Assembly: GCF_039538045.1 (NCBI RefSeq)
Contig: NZ_BAABBQ010000001.1
Location: 1,262,001 to 1,326,000 of the forward strand
DNA length: 64,000 nt
Direction of reading: 5' to 3'
DNA from: Sphingomonas swuensis
Lineage (GTDB): Bacteria; Pseudomonadota; Alphaproteobacteria; Sphingomonadales; Sphingomonadaceae
The notes beneath the pieces were generated by a model that saw only the letters and a list, made by a program, of their open reading frames with translations, searched no databases and was not told the DNA's origin. This document shows, piece after piece, positions 16,061-24,551 of the stretch (within the stretch, counting starts at the first letter, position 1; every line of letters begins with the position of its first letter). The position numbers and the translations under genes were made by a program.

Positions 16061-16094
16061 AAGGGGCCGTCGCAGCCAAGCGACGGTCCCTTTT
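16061..16094 (+). terminator. Rho-independent terminator of short-ORF locus 1
   Basis: An 11-bp stem (GGGGCCGTCGC with GCGACGGTCCC, one G-U pair) with a six-base loop, followed by TTTT. It ends the short-ORF transcript and separates it from the next gene. Confidence 0.8.
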
Positions 16095-16130
16095 ACTTGT
16101 CCGGCGACTTGCCCGTTGCTTGATCGATTC

Positions 16131-16155
16131 GGAACCGTTCCGCCCGTGCATCGTC
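16131..16155 (+). promoter_or_regulatory. Putative EcfG general-stress promoter
   Basis: GGAAC at 16131-16135 and CGTC at 16152-16155, separated by 16 bases, match eight of nine positions of the alphaproteobacterial EcfG consensus (GGAAC, 16-17 bases, CGTT). The predicted start of transcription would leave a short leader before the GTG at 16190. Confidence 0.45.
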
Positions 16156-16189
16156 TTTGCTTGGAACGCGACCACAGGGAGAAGAACAG

Positions 16190-16948
16190 GTGGCCAAGGG
16201 CAGGACGTCCAAGTCGAACAACGCTGGCGGCAACAGCAGCTTCACCAGCCAGGACAGCAGCCATTCTGGCGGTCCGTCGCAGGGTGGCTCGTCGACCTCC
16301 GGTGCGTCGCAGTCCGGGGGAGACGACGACAACTCGTCGATGAACGAGACCCTCGACAAGCTCGCCAAGGCGGCGATGAGCAAGGAGATGCTCGCCGCCG
16401 GTCTCGCCGCCGCCGCCGCCGCGATCAGCGCCAGCCCGTCGGTTCGCCGCAAGATCCGCGACGCCGGCGCCGACGCCGCCGACAGCGCCAGCAATGCCGC
16501 AAGCTCGATGGCCGCGAGCGTCTCGCGCCTCGGCTCGCTGATCGCCGAAGCGGTCGCCGACGCGGCGCAGAAGGTGCTCGGCGGGAGCTCGGGCAGCAGC
16601 AGCAGCTCCTCGTCGGGTGGCGCCAAGCGCAGCAGCAGCAGCAAGTCGGGCTCGACCGCAAGTCGCTCGTCGGCCGCCAGCAGCGCCAAGCGCAGTGCCA
16701 GCCAGCGCGCCTCGGCCGCCGCCGAGAAGGCGACCGGCACCGGCCGCTCCTCGCCCTCCTCGCGCGCCAAGAAGAGCAGCACCTCCGCTTCGACCGACAG
16801 CGCGGCCAAGCCCGCCGCGAAGCGTGCGACCACTGCTCGCTCGACCGCCAGCCGTGCGCGCAGCGGGACCGCCGCGACGCGCCGCGCAAGCTCGACCCGC
16901 AAGCCCTCGGGCGGCGGCAACTCGGGCGGCGAGGGCGGCAACAGCTAG
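16190..16948 (+). CDS. Ser/Ala/Lys-rich low-complexity protein
   Basis: A 252-residue protein starting with GTG after GGGAGAAG. The first 60 residues are Gly/Ser-rich and disordered. Residues about 62-130 form an Ala-rich helical section, followed by about 120 residues of Ser, Ala, Lys and Arg low complexity. The basic tail resembles histone H1-like bacterial proteins, but no conserved motif was identified. An EcfG-like promoter upstream and a strong terminator downstream make it a monocistronic stress-type unit. It could bind DNA or polyphosphate, or be a structural or stress-protection protein. Confidence 0.72.
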   Translation: MAKGRTSKSNNAGGNSSFTSQDSSHSGGPSQGGSSTSGASQSGGDDDNSSMNETLDKLAKAAMSKEMLAAGLAAAAAAISASPSVRRKIRDAGADAADSASNAASSMAASVSRLGSLIAEAVADAAQKVLGGSSGSSSSSSSGGAKRSSSSKSGSTASRSSAASSAKRSASQRASAAAEKATGTGRSSPSSRAKKSSTSASTDSAAKPAAKRATTARSTASRARSGTAATRRASSTRKPSGGGNSGGEGGNS

Positions 16949-16970
16949 CCTCTTCGCTTGACCCCCATCG

Positions 16971-17010
16971 GCAAGGGGCCGCCGTTCCCACCGGAGCGGC
17001 GGCCCTTTGC
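16971..17010 (+). terminator. Strong terminator before glmU
   Basis: A 14-bp stem (GCAAGGGGCCGCCG with CGGCGGCCCTTTGC, one G-U pair) and a 12-base loop, 22 bases after the Ser/Ala/Lys-rich gene. The stem ends in a T-rich arm. glmU starts 32 bases later. Confidence 0.8.
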
Positions 17011-17042
17011 GCTTTGAACAGGCCCGTGCCAGAGGCGCTCCC

Positions 17043-18392
17043 ATGAATCCGCTTGCCGTCGTCATCCTCGCTGCCGGTCAGGGCACCCGCATGCGCTCCG
17101 ACCTGCACAAGGTCCTTCATCCGCTCGCCGGTCGGCCGATGCTCCAGCACCTGCTCGGCACCGTCGACGGGCTCGGCGCCGAGCGCGTCGTGGTGGTCGT
17201 CGGCACGGGCCGCGAGCAGCTCGAGGCGGCGCTTGCCGGACACGAGCTGACGCTCGCGGTCCAGGCCGAGCAGAAGGGCACCGGCCACGCCGTCCAGCAG
17301 GCGCGGGCGGCGCTCGACGGCTTCGACGGCACCGTCCTCATCCTCTACGGAGACACCCCCTGCATCGCCGCCGACACGCTCACCGCGATGCGCCAGCGGC
17401 TCGAGGCGGCGGACCAGCCCGGAGTCGTGGTTCTCGCCTCCAGTCCCGAGGATCCCGCCGCCTATGGCCGGGTGATCCTCGGCGAGGGCGACCGGATCGC
17501 GCGCATGGTCGAATATAAGGACGCCAGCCCGGACGAGCGCGCCGTGCGGCTGTGCAACAGCGGGATGATGGCGGTCCGCTCGGCCGACCTGTTCCGCTGG
17601 CTCGGCCAGGTCGGCAACGACAATGCCGCGGGCGAATATTACCTTCCCGACGTCGTCATGGTCGCCGCCGCCGAGGGCCGCCACAGCGTCGCGGTCGAGT
17701 GCGCGCCGTGGCAGACCGCCGGGATCAATAGCCGTGCCGAGCTCGCCCTGGTCGAGCGCGAATGGCAGGGCCGGCGCCGGGCCGAGGCGCTCGCCGGCGG
17801 GGCGACCCTGATCGATCCCGAGACCGTCTGGTTCAGCGCCGACACCGAGCTTGGCCGTGACGTGCTGATCGAGCCCAACGTCTTCTTCGGTCCCGGAGTC
17901 CGGATCGCCGACGGCGCGATCGTCCGCGGCTTCTCGCACCTCCAGGGCTGCAGTATCGGGAGCGGCGCCGAGGTCGGCCCCTTCGCCCGGCTCCGTCCCG
18001 GCGCCGAGCTCGGCGACAGGTCCAAGGTCGGCAATTTCGTCGAGATGAAGAAGGCGCGGCTCGGCGCGGGGGCCAAGGTCAATCACCTCAGCTACATCGG
18101 CGATGCCGACGTGGGCGCGAAGGCCAACATCGGCGCGGGCACCATTACCTGCAACTACGACGGCTTCTTCAAATACCGCACTGTGATCGGCGACGGCGCC
18201 TTCATCGGCTCCAACTCCTCGCTGGTCGCGCCGGTCAGCGTCGGCAAGGGCGCGATCGTCGGTGCCGGCTCGGTCGTCACCCGCGACGTCGAAGGCGACG
18301 CGCTTGGAGTCACCCGGGCCGACCAGAAGCAGCTCTCCGGCTGGGCAGCCCGCTTCCGCGAACGCCAGTCGGCCAAGAAGAGCGGGCAATAA
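17043..18392 (+). CDS. glmU: Bifunctional GlmU
   Basis: A 449-residue enzyme making UDP-N-acetylglucosamine for peptidoglycan and lipopolysaccharide. The N-terminal pyrophosphorylase has LAAGQGTRMRSDLHKVLHP (residues 10-28) and YGDTPCI. The C-terminal half is a left-handed beta-helix acetyltransferase with hexapeptide repeats and FVEMKKARLGAGAKVNHLSY, IGAGTITCNYDG and IGSNSSLVAPV. Length matches the family. The ATG at 17043 is used because conservation starts at MNPLAVVILAAG. The gene stands alone between two terminator-like hairpins. Confidence 0.97.
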   Translation: MNPLAVVILAAGQGTRMRSDLHKVLHPLAGRPMLQHLLGTVDGLGAERVVVVVGTGREQLEAALAGHELTLAVQAEQKGTGHAVQQARAALDGFDGTVLILYGDTPCIAADTLTAMRQRLEAADQPGVVVLASSPEDPAAYGRVILGEGDRIARMVEYKDASPDERAVRLCNSGMMAVRSADLFRWLGQVGNDNAAGEYYLPDVVMVAAAEGRHSVAVECAPWQTAGINSRAELALVEREWQGRRRAEALAGGATLIDPETVWFSADTELGRDVLIEPNVFFGPGVRIADGAIVRGFSHLQGCSIGSGAEVGPFARLRPGAELGDRSKVGNFVEMKKARLGAGAKVNHLSYIGDADVGAKANIGAGTITCNYDGFFKYRTVIGDGAFIGSNSSLVAPVSVGKGAIVGAGSVVTRDVEGDALGVTRADQKQLSGWAARFRERQSAKKSGQ

Positions 18393-18472
18393 CAGGCTGT
18401 CGCGAACGTCTGCTTACGACACATTGCGGACACTAGCGTTGTCATGCTTTGCTCGCTGGTGGAGGCTGGCCG

Positions 18473-18838
18473 ATGTTGCAGAGGGACGACTACGAGCACC
18501 CGGTGCCCGAGCCGTGGCGCTCGAAGTTCAAGGAGATTGCCTGTGCCTTCGCGACTGACGATTTCCAACTGCGGAATGCGTGCGTCGAAGGGGTTGAGCC
18601 TGTCGAACGAGGCATAGCCGACCACATCGCTTCGAACGTGGCTGCCTACGGTGAGCCGCTGGCACCGCTCAATGACGCCACTTGGGAGCGTTCAGTTTAT
18701 CGGTGGATGAATGGTTATTGGCAGGTGCTCGTCGACCTTACTACCGAGGGAGAGCCCGTGAGCGACCTCACGCTTCATGCGAGGCTCGATGAGCCTGATG
18801 GTTGCTATTTGACGATTGAATCCGTTCACGTCCCGTGA
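18473..18838 (+). CDS. Hypothetical orphan protein
   Basis: A 121-residue soluble protein with GGAGG ten bases before the ATG. It contains YRWMNGYWQVLVDLTTEGEPVSDLTL, an aromatic-rich stretch typical of small immunity-type folds, but no family is recognised. Its GC content is visibly lower than its neighbours, and it lies between repeat-like sequences (18850-19101), so horizontal acquisition is plausible. Confidence 0.6.
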   Translation: MLQRDDYEHPVPEPWRSKFKEIACAFATDDFQLRNACVEGVEPVERGIADHIASNVAAYGEPLAPLNDATWERSVYRWMNGYWQVLVDLTTEGEPVSDLTLHARLDEPDGCYLTIESVHVP

Positions 18839-18849
18839 GCGCTGGCGAG

Positions 18850-18874
18850 TGTCCGCTTTCCACGCTTGCGGACA
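18850..18874. repeat. TGTCCGC inverted repeat
   Basis: TGTCCGC (18850-18856) and GCGGACA (18868-18874) form a perfect 7-bp inverted repeat with an 11-base loop, just after the orphan gene. It could end that gene's transcript, but no T run follows. Related CGGACA words occur at 18427 and 18905. Confidence 0.45.
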
Positions 18875-18929
18875 TAGGCCGAAACGTCTGCTCGCCACTC
18901 AATAACGGACATATCCACCCTACTTGCAA

Positions 18930-19101
18930 TGTAGGACCTCGCTTGCTCTACGAACCGGAGCGGTTCGCTGCTGGGCTCTTTCTCTTCGTCGGTGCGGTTG
19001 TGGCTCGTCGGCCACCACCTGTTGCGTAGACGCTTCCCATTCGGGAAGAGAGAGCCGCGCGCGACCCCCGCACCCTGTGAACTTCGAGAACTTCGCCGCG
19101 C
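18930..19101 (-). repeat. Dispersed repeat, copy A
   Basis: Reading the reverse strand gives GCGGCGAAGTTCTCGAAG, TTCACAGGGTGCGGGGGTCG and, about 80 bases on, GAGAAAGAGCC and GAACCGCTCCGGTT. The same blocks in the same order appear on the forward strand at 45198-45380. The gap between blocks is poorly conserved. One frame of the second block reads EKEPSSEPLRFVEQ, matched by EKEPSGEPLRLVEQ in copy B, but no start codon precedes it. Confidence 0.7.
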
Positions 19102-19112
19102 TACGGACGGCC

Positions 19113-20435
19113 TTAGCGGCGGCCGAACACCCGCTCGAAGATCGTGTCGACCTGGCGGAAGTGGTAGCCGAGGTCGAAGCTTTCCTCGAGCTTTTCCGGC
19201 GGCAGCAAGGCGGTGACCTCGGGATCGGCCTTGAGCAGGTCGAGCAGGCTCAGCGCCCCGTCCGACTCCCACACCTTCATCGCATTGCGCTGGACCTTGG
19301 CATAGGCGTCCTCGCGGCTCAGGCCTGCCTGGGTCAGCGCCAGCAGCACCCGCTGCGAGTGGACCAGCCCGCCCATCCGGTCGAGGTTCTTCTGCATCCG
19401 CTCGGGATAGACCAGCAGCTTGTCGATCACCCCGGTCAGCCGCGCCAGCGCGAAGTCGAGGGTGATCGTCGCGTCGGGGCCGATGTAACGCTCGACCGAG
19501 GAGTGGCTGATGTCCCGCTCGTGCCACAGAGCGACATTCTCGAGCGCAGGAGTGACCGCGCTGCGGACCATCCGGGCAAGGCCGGTGAGATTTTCGGTCA
19601 GCACCGGATTGCGCTTGTGCGGCATCGCGCTCGAGCCCTTCTGCCCGGGCGAGAAATATTCCTCGGCTTCGAGCACCTCGGTGCGCTGAAGGTGGCGGAT
19701 CTCGGTCGCCAGCCGCTCGATCGAGGAGGCGATGACACCGAGCGTCGCGAAGAACATCGCATGCCGGTCGCGCGGGATGACCTGGGTCGAGGTCGGCTCG
19801 GGGGTCAGGCCGAGGCGCTTCGCGACATGCGCCTCGACCCTCGGATCGATGTTGGCGAAGGTGCCGACCGCGCCCGAGATGGCGCAGGTCGCGATCTCCG
19901 CCCGCGCCGCCTCGAGCCGGACGAGGTTGCGGGCGAACTCGGCATGGGCCTGGGCGAGCTTGAGGCCGAAGGTGACCGGCTCGGCGTGGATGCCGTGGCT
20001 TCGGCCGATGGTCGGGGTCAGCTTGTGCTCAAAGGCGCGCCGCTCGAGCACCGCGAGCAGTTGCTTATGGTCCTCGATGAGGATGTCCGAGGCCTGCGCC
20101 AGCTGCACCGCCAGCGCGGTGTCGAGCACGTCCGAGCTGGTCATGCCCTGGTGGAGCCAACGCCGCTCGGGCCCGAGCTTCTCGCCGGCCCAGGTCAGGA
20201 AGGCGATGACGTCATGCTTGGTGACCGCCTCGATCGCGTCGATCGCCGGCACGTCGACCGGATCGATCACCCCGCGGCCATGCGCCTCCACGATCTTGGC
20301 GGCGTCCTCGGAGGGGATCATCCCGATCTCGCCCATCGCCTCGGCGGCGAACACCTCGATGTCCCACCAGATCCTGAAGCGGTTCTCGGCCGCCCAGATG
20401 GCGGTCATGGCGGGGCGGGAATAGCGCGCGATCAT
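19113..20435 (-). CDS. purB: Adenylosuccinate lyase
   Basis: A 440-residue fumarase/aspartase superfamily enzyme with the signature SSAMPHKRNP and the active-site regions GMTSSDVLDTA and TIGRSHGIHAEP. It catalyses two steps in purine synthesis: release of fumarate from SAICAR and from adenylosuccinate. Length and start (MIARYSRPAM) agree with the family. It is the only purine gene here, as is common for purB. Confidence 0.97.
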   Translation of the reverse strand: MIARYSRPAMTAIWAAENRFRIWWDIEVFAAEAMGEIGMIPSEDAAKIVEAHGRGVIDPVDVPAIDAIEAVTKHDVIAFLTWAGEKLGPERRWLHQGMTSSDVLDTALAVQLAQASDILIEDHKQLLAVLERRAFEHKLTPTIGRSHGIHAEPVTFGLKLAQAHAEFARNLVRLEAARAEIATCAISGAVGTFANIDPRVEAHVAKRLGLTPEPTSTQVIPRDRHAMFFATLGVIASSIERLATEIRHLQRTEVLEAEEYFSPGQKGSSAMPHKRNPVLTENLTGLARMVRSAVTPALENVALWHERDISHSSVERYIGPDATITLDFALARLTGVIDKLLVYPERMQKNLDRMGGLVHSQRVLLALTQAGLSREDAYAKVQRNAMKVWESDGALSLLDLLKADPEVTALLPPEKLEESFDLGYHFRQVDTIFERVFGRR

Positions 20436-20486
20436 GGCCGCGCCCGCTAGCAGGGGCGGGGCCTTGCCGCAACGCGGGTGACCCGC

Positions 20487-22095
20487 TCAGCGAAGGTCGA
20501 GCTGCTCGCCGCGCTGGAACAGGATGCCGAGTTCCTCGAGGTCGAGGTCGCGCTCGAGGTCGTGCAGCACCTCGTCCTCGATCTGGCCTTCGCGGTGCAG
20601 CCGGATGAGCTCCGCGCGACCGGTCGCAATGGCGGCGAGCATGACCTCGAAGTGGGTCTGGATGCCCTTCATGAAGCCGTCCGGCTCGCGCGCATAGCGC
20701 TCGGTCGCCCGGGCCCGGCTCTGGTACATGTCGAGCAATTGCGGATGGATGAGCTGGCCGTCGCTGTCATAGGCCCGGGCCTCCGCCGCCTGCAGCTTGG
20801 CACGGGCGATCGCCGCCTCGGCCTCGGCGAGGCTCATCGGCGGCAGTGAGTCGCGATCCTCAAGCCCGACGCCCTTGATCAGCCGGCCAAGGCTGCCGCC
20901 CTGTACCAGCACGGTCACCAGGATGACGGCGAAGCCGGCGATCAGCATCAGGTCGCGGCCGGGCATCTGCTCGGGCAGGGTCAGCGCCACCGCCAGCGTG
21001 ACCACGCCGCGCATCCCGGTCCAGGCGAGCACGGTGGCCTGTGCGCCGCCGAGAGGCCTCGCCCGCTTCACCCCCAGGCGACGAAGCAGGCGGAGAAGCC
21101 CGTCGCTTGCGAAGACGTAGACGAAACGCGCGCCAATGACGGCGAGGATGATCCCGACGAGGGGCGCCGCCATGGTGGTCGTCACCGCCTCGATCCCGCC
21201 CGCGCGCTCGACGATGCTGCGGAGCGAGAAGCCGATCAGGATGAAGACCAGCGCCTCCAGGCTGAAGATCATCGTTCGCCAGAAGGCGCTGCCCTGCAGG
21301 CGGACCCGCGCGCTCATGGTGACATGCTGGTACCAGCCGAAGATCAGTCCGGCAGTGACGGTGGCGATGACGCCCGAAACGTGGATCGCCTCGCCCGCCA
21401 GATAGGCGGCCCAGCACAACAGGGTCGCGCTGGTGACGATCAGCGTCTGATCCTCGATCCGGCGGATCAGCAGCACCCAGGCGCTGCCGATGGCCGAGCC
21501 GACCAACACTCCGCCGACTGCGAGCATGACGAAGCTTCCGACCGCCGCGTCCAGTGCGAAGGTGCCACTCAGCGTCGCGGCGACGGCGAAACGGAACAGC
21601 GTCAGCCCCGTTTGCGTCGTTGAGCAGGCTTTCGCCCTCCAGCAGCGCCTGCAGTCGGCGCGGAAGCCGCACCCGCTGGAGAATGGCGCGCGCCGAGACG
21701 GCATCGGGCGGGGAGAGGATGGCACCGAGCGCGAAGCAGGCCGCCCATGGCAGCGCCGGAAGCAGCCACTTGGCGACCATTGCGACGGCGAGCGTGGTGA
21801 AGAGCACCGCGCCGATCGCCAGCGAGAGGATACCCGGCAGGTGCCGGCGGAAACGGCCGAAGGCGGTGTAATAGGCTCCGTCGAACAGCAGCGGGGGAAG
21901 GAACAGGACCAGCGCCAGCTCGGGATCGAGGGTGACCTGCGGCAGGCCGGGGATGAAGGCGAGAAGCCCGCCGCCGACGAGGAGTGCCGCCGAGGGCGGA
22001 AAACGCAGCTTCAGCGCCAAAGCGTGCAGCGCGATCACCGCCGCGAGGAGCAGGAGCACCAGCTCGAAGGTCGCGACCGCACTCATCGCGGGCAC
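20487..22095 (-). pseudogene. CPA1 Na+/H+ antiporter, frameshifted
   Basis: Two overlapping reverse frames together make one CPA1-family antiporter of about 535 residues with roughly twelve membrane helices and a cytoplasmic C-terminal tail. The first frame (from 22095) runs through FLPPLLFDGAYYTAFGRFRRHLPG to LEGESLLNDA. The second continues TGLTLFRFAVAATLSGTF to the stop at 20487. At 21611-21613 the reading strand has GCAAACGGG where GCAACGGG would keep the conserved Asn-Asp-Ala-Thr-Gly motif in frame, so one extra A breaks the gene. Everything else is intact, suggesting a recent mutation or an assembly error. No slippery site is apparent. Confidence 0.85.
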
Positions 22096-22135
22096 TTATC
22101 GGCGCGGCGACGAGCCAGCGTCAATCGCGCGTCGC

Positions 22136-23983
22136 TCAGGCGGCTTCCTTCTCCAGTTGCTCGCTGAGCTCCAGCCACTTCGCCTCGGCCCGCTCGAGCG
22201 CTTCGGCCACTTTCGCACGGCGCTTGGACAATTCGCCCATCGAGAGCTTGGCAAGCTGCGGGTCGGCGCCGGTCGGATCGAACATCGCGCGGTCAAGCGC
22301 CGAACGCTGCTCGGCAAGCTTGAGGCTTTCCTGCTCGGCTTCGCTCGCGGCCTTTCGGAGGGCCTTGGCGTCCTCGCGCGACTTGCCGTTGGCCGCCTTG
22401 GGCTTGGTCTCGGCCTTGGGCTGGTTCCGGCCGAGCACGAAGTCGATGTAATCCTCGATGCTGCCGGCATAATCGACCGCGCGGCCGTCATCGACCAGCA
22501 CCAAGCGGTCGGCGGTGAGCTCGACCATGTGACGGTCGTGGCTGATCAGGATGACCGCGCCGTCATAGTCGTTCAAGGCCTGGACGAGTGCTTCGCGGGC
22601 GTCGACGTCGAGGTGGTTGGTCGGCTCGTCGAGGATCAGGAGGTGCGGAGCCTCGCGGGTGATGAGCGCCAGCGCCAACCGCGCCCGCTCGCCGCCCGAC
22701 AGCTTGTTGGTGACGGTCGTCGCCTTGTCACCGGAGAAGCCGAAGCGGCCGAGCTGCGCGCGGACGGCGGCGGGTGACTGCCCCTCCATCGCCCGGCTCA
22801 TGTGCATCAGCGGGGTCTCGTCGCCGTGCAATTCCTCGACCTGATACTGGGTGAAATAACCCACCCGCATCTTGCCGGTCGCAACCATCCCGCCTTCCAT
22901 CGGAGCGAGCTGCGCGGCGAGCAGCCGGGCGAGCGTGGTCTTGCCGTTGCCGTTGCGGCCAAGCAGCGCGATCCGGTCGTCGGGATCGATGCGGAGGTTG
23001 AGCTTCCGCAGGATCGGCGTCTCGCTGTAGCCGACCGCCGCCATCTCGAGCGTGATCAGCGGCGGCTTGAGCTCGCTGGGCGAGGGGAAGGCAAAGCTGA
23101 GCGAGGGATCGTCGGCCATCGCCGCAATCGGCTGCATCTTGGCCAGCATCTTGGCCCGGCTTTGTGCCTGCTTGGCGGTCGAGGCCCGGGCCGAGTTGCG
23201 CGCGATATAGTCCTGGAGCCGCGCGCGCTGTGCGTCCTGGCTGGCCTTGGCCGCGGCGAGCTGAGCGGCGCGCTCGGCCCGCTGTCGCTCGAAATCGTCA
23301 TAGCCGCCGGCATATTGCGCGAGGCGTCCACCCTCGACGTGAAGGATGGTGTCGACGACGTTGTTGAGAAGGTCGCGCTCGTGGCTGATGACCACCAGCG
23401 TTCCCGCATAGTCCTTGAGGAAGTTCTCGAGCCACAGGGTCGCTTCGAGATCGAGGTGGTTCGAGGGCTCGTCGAGCAGCAGGATGTCGGGCTCGGAGAA
23501 AAGCAGGGCGGCAAGCGCGACGCGCATCTTCCAGCCGCCCGAATAGCTGTCGAGCGGGCGCGCCTGCATCTCCTCGTCGAAGCCGAGGCCGAGCAGGATC
23601 TTCGAGGCCCGCGAGGGCGCGCCATAAGCGTCGATCGCGAGCAGGCGCTCGTGGACGTCGCCGAGGCGATCCATGTCGCTGTAGTCCTCGGCGGCGATCA
23701 TCAGTTCGGCGCGTTCGGTGTCGGCCGCGAGGACGGTCTCGAACGGGGTCGCATCGCCACTCGGCGCTTCCTGCGCGATATAGCCAAGGCGGGTGCGCTT
23801 TGGCATCTCGATCTCGCCGTCGTCGGCCTCGAGTTGGCCGATCATCACCTTCATCAGGGTCGACTTGCCCGCCCCGTTGCGGCCGATCAGCCCGACGCGG
23901 CTCTTCGGGCGGATGGTCGCGGTCGCGCGGTCGAGGATCGTCCGCCCGCCAAGGCGCATCGTGATTCGATTGATGGTCAGCAT
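22136..23983 (-). CDS. ABC-F family ATPase
   Basis: A 615-residue protein with two ABC cassettes and no membrane segment. Walker A motifs are GRNGAGKST and GRNGNGKTT; signatures are SYSGGWKMRVALA and KLSGGERARLALA; Walker B motifs are LLLDEPSNHLDLEA and LILDEPTNHLDVDA. A linker rich in Arg/Lys/Ala (about 235-290) and a C-terminal coiled coil complete the ABC-F layout (Uup/YheS/EttA group). Such proteins act on the ribosome in translation. The start MLTINRITMRLGG follows the family; an upstream extension is out of keeping. Confidence 0.92.
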   Translation of the reverse strand: MLTINRITMRLGGRTILDRATATIRPKSRVGLIGRNGAGKSTLMKVMIGQLEADDGEIEMPKRTRLGYIAQEAPSGDATPFETVLAADTERAELMIAAEDYSDMDRLGDVHERLLAIDAYGAPSRASKILLGLGFDEEMQARPLDSYSGGWKMRVALAALLFSEPDILLLDEPSNHLDLEATLWLENFLKDYAGTLVVISHERDLLNNVVDTILHVEGGRLAQYAGGYDDFERQRAERAAQLAAAKASQDAQRARLQDYIARNSARASTAKQAQSRAKMLAKMQPIAAMADDPSLSFAFPSPSELKPPLITLEMAAVGYSETPILRKLNLRIDPDDRIALLGRNGNGKTTLARLLAAQLAPMEGGMVATGKMRVGYFTQYQVEELHGDETPLMHMSRAMEGQSPAAVRAQLGRFGFSGDKATTVTNKLSGGERARLALALITREAPHLLILDEPTNHLDVDAREALVQALNDYDGAVILISHDRHMVELTADRLVLVDDGRAVDYAGSIEDYIDFVLGRNQPKAETKPKAANGKSREDAKALRKAASEAEQESLKLAEQRSALDRAMFDPTGADPQLAKLSMGELSKRRAKVAEALERAEAKWLELSEQLEKEAA

Positions 23984-23993
23984 TTGCGCGCGC

Positions 23994-24524
23994 CTACACG
24001 GCTTTCGTGGCGAACTGAAGGCGAAGCCGCTCGCACAAAGCGGCGGCGTCGGCATCGGAACGCAAAAGCACCACCGGGCAGGTCGCGGTCTCGGCAAGTC
24101 GTGCGATCTTGCGGCGCTGCGAATGACGGGTAGTCACGATGTAGTGGATAAACCCGGGCAATGAGCGGAGCCGTTCGGGACAGCCCTCGGCCATGTCGGG
24201 GCGGGTCCGGCCGAGCTGGGTCGCCGCGCGCCTCACCACGCGCCACCCGCGCAACAAGGCGGGCCGGTCGAGCCAGACGAGCAGATCGGCGCGGGCGAGG
24301 CGGCTTGGCCAGGTCGTGCTGTGGCCCCCCTCGAAGATCCAGCGCTCGCCCGCTTCGGCCTCGCCGCAGAGGCGGGTCTTCTCTGCCGGACTGCGCTCGA
24401 CCCAGCCCGGTTGCCAGTGGATCCGGTCGATGTGGATGACGGGCAGCCCGGTCGCCTCGCCGAGTGCGGCGGCGAGGTGGCTCTTCCCCGAGCCCGGCTG
24501 ACCGACGATCATGATCCGCTGCAT
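23994..24524 (-). CDS. P-loop kinase-like protein (FlaR/AAA_17 type)
   Basis: A 176-residue P-loop NTPase with Walker A GQPGSGKSHLA near the N-terminus, then HIDRIHWQPGWVER and WIFEGGHSTTWPSRLARAD, the pattern of adenylate-kinase-like proteins annotated as DNA topology modulation protein FlaR. The real substrate is unknown. It ends 10 bases before the ABC-F start and may share its transcript. Confidence 0.82.
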   Translation of the reverse strand: MQRIMIVGQPGSGKSHLAAALGEATGLPVIHIDRIHWQPGWVERSPAEKTRLCGEAEAGERWIFEGGHSTTWPSRLARADLLVWLDRPALLRGWRVVRRAATQLGRTRPDMAEGCPERLRSLPGFIHYIVTTRHSQRRKIARLAETATCPVVLLRSDADAAALCERLRLQFATKAV

Positions 24525-24551
24525 GCGAAGGCCATAACAGCCTTGAGAGCG

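Noticed and set aside
16425..18389. 654-codon reverse ORF opposite glmU and the Ser/Ala/Lys-rich gene
   Set aside because: Shadow frame; no recognisable domain, and glmU is certain.
18826..19527. Reverse ORF spanning dispersed repeat copy A and the end of purB
   Set aside because: Runs antiparallel in frame through the purB tail with no local start codon near the conserved EKEPSSEPLR segment; better treated as a repeat.
21605..21620. Programmed frameshifting as explanation of the split antiporter
   Set aside because: No slippery heptamer or following pseudoknot is apparent, and the family is not known to use recoding.
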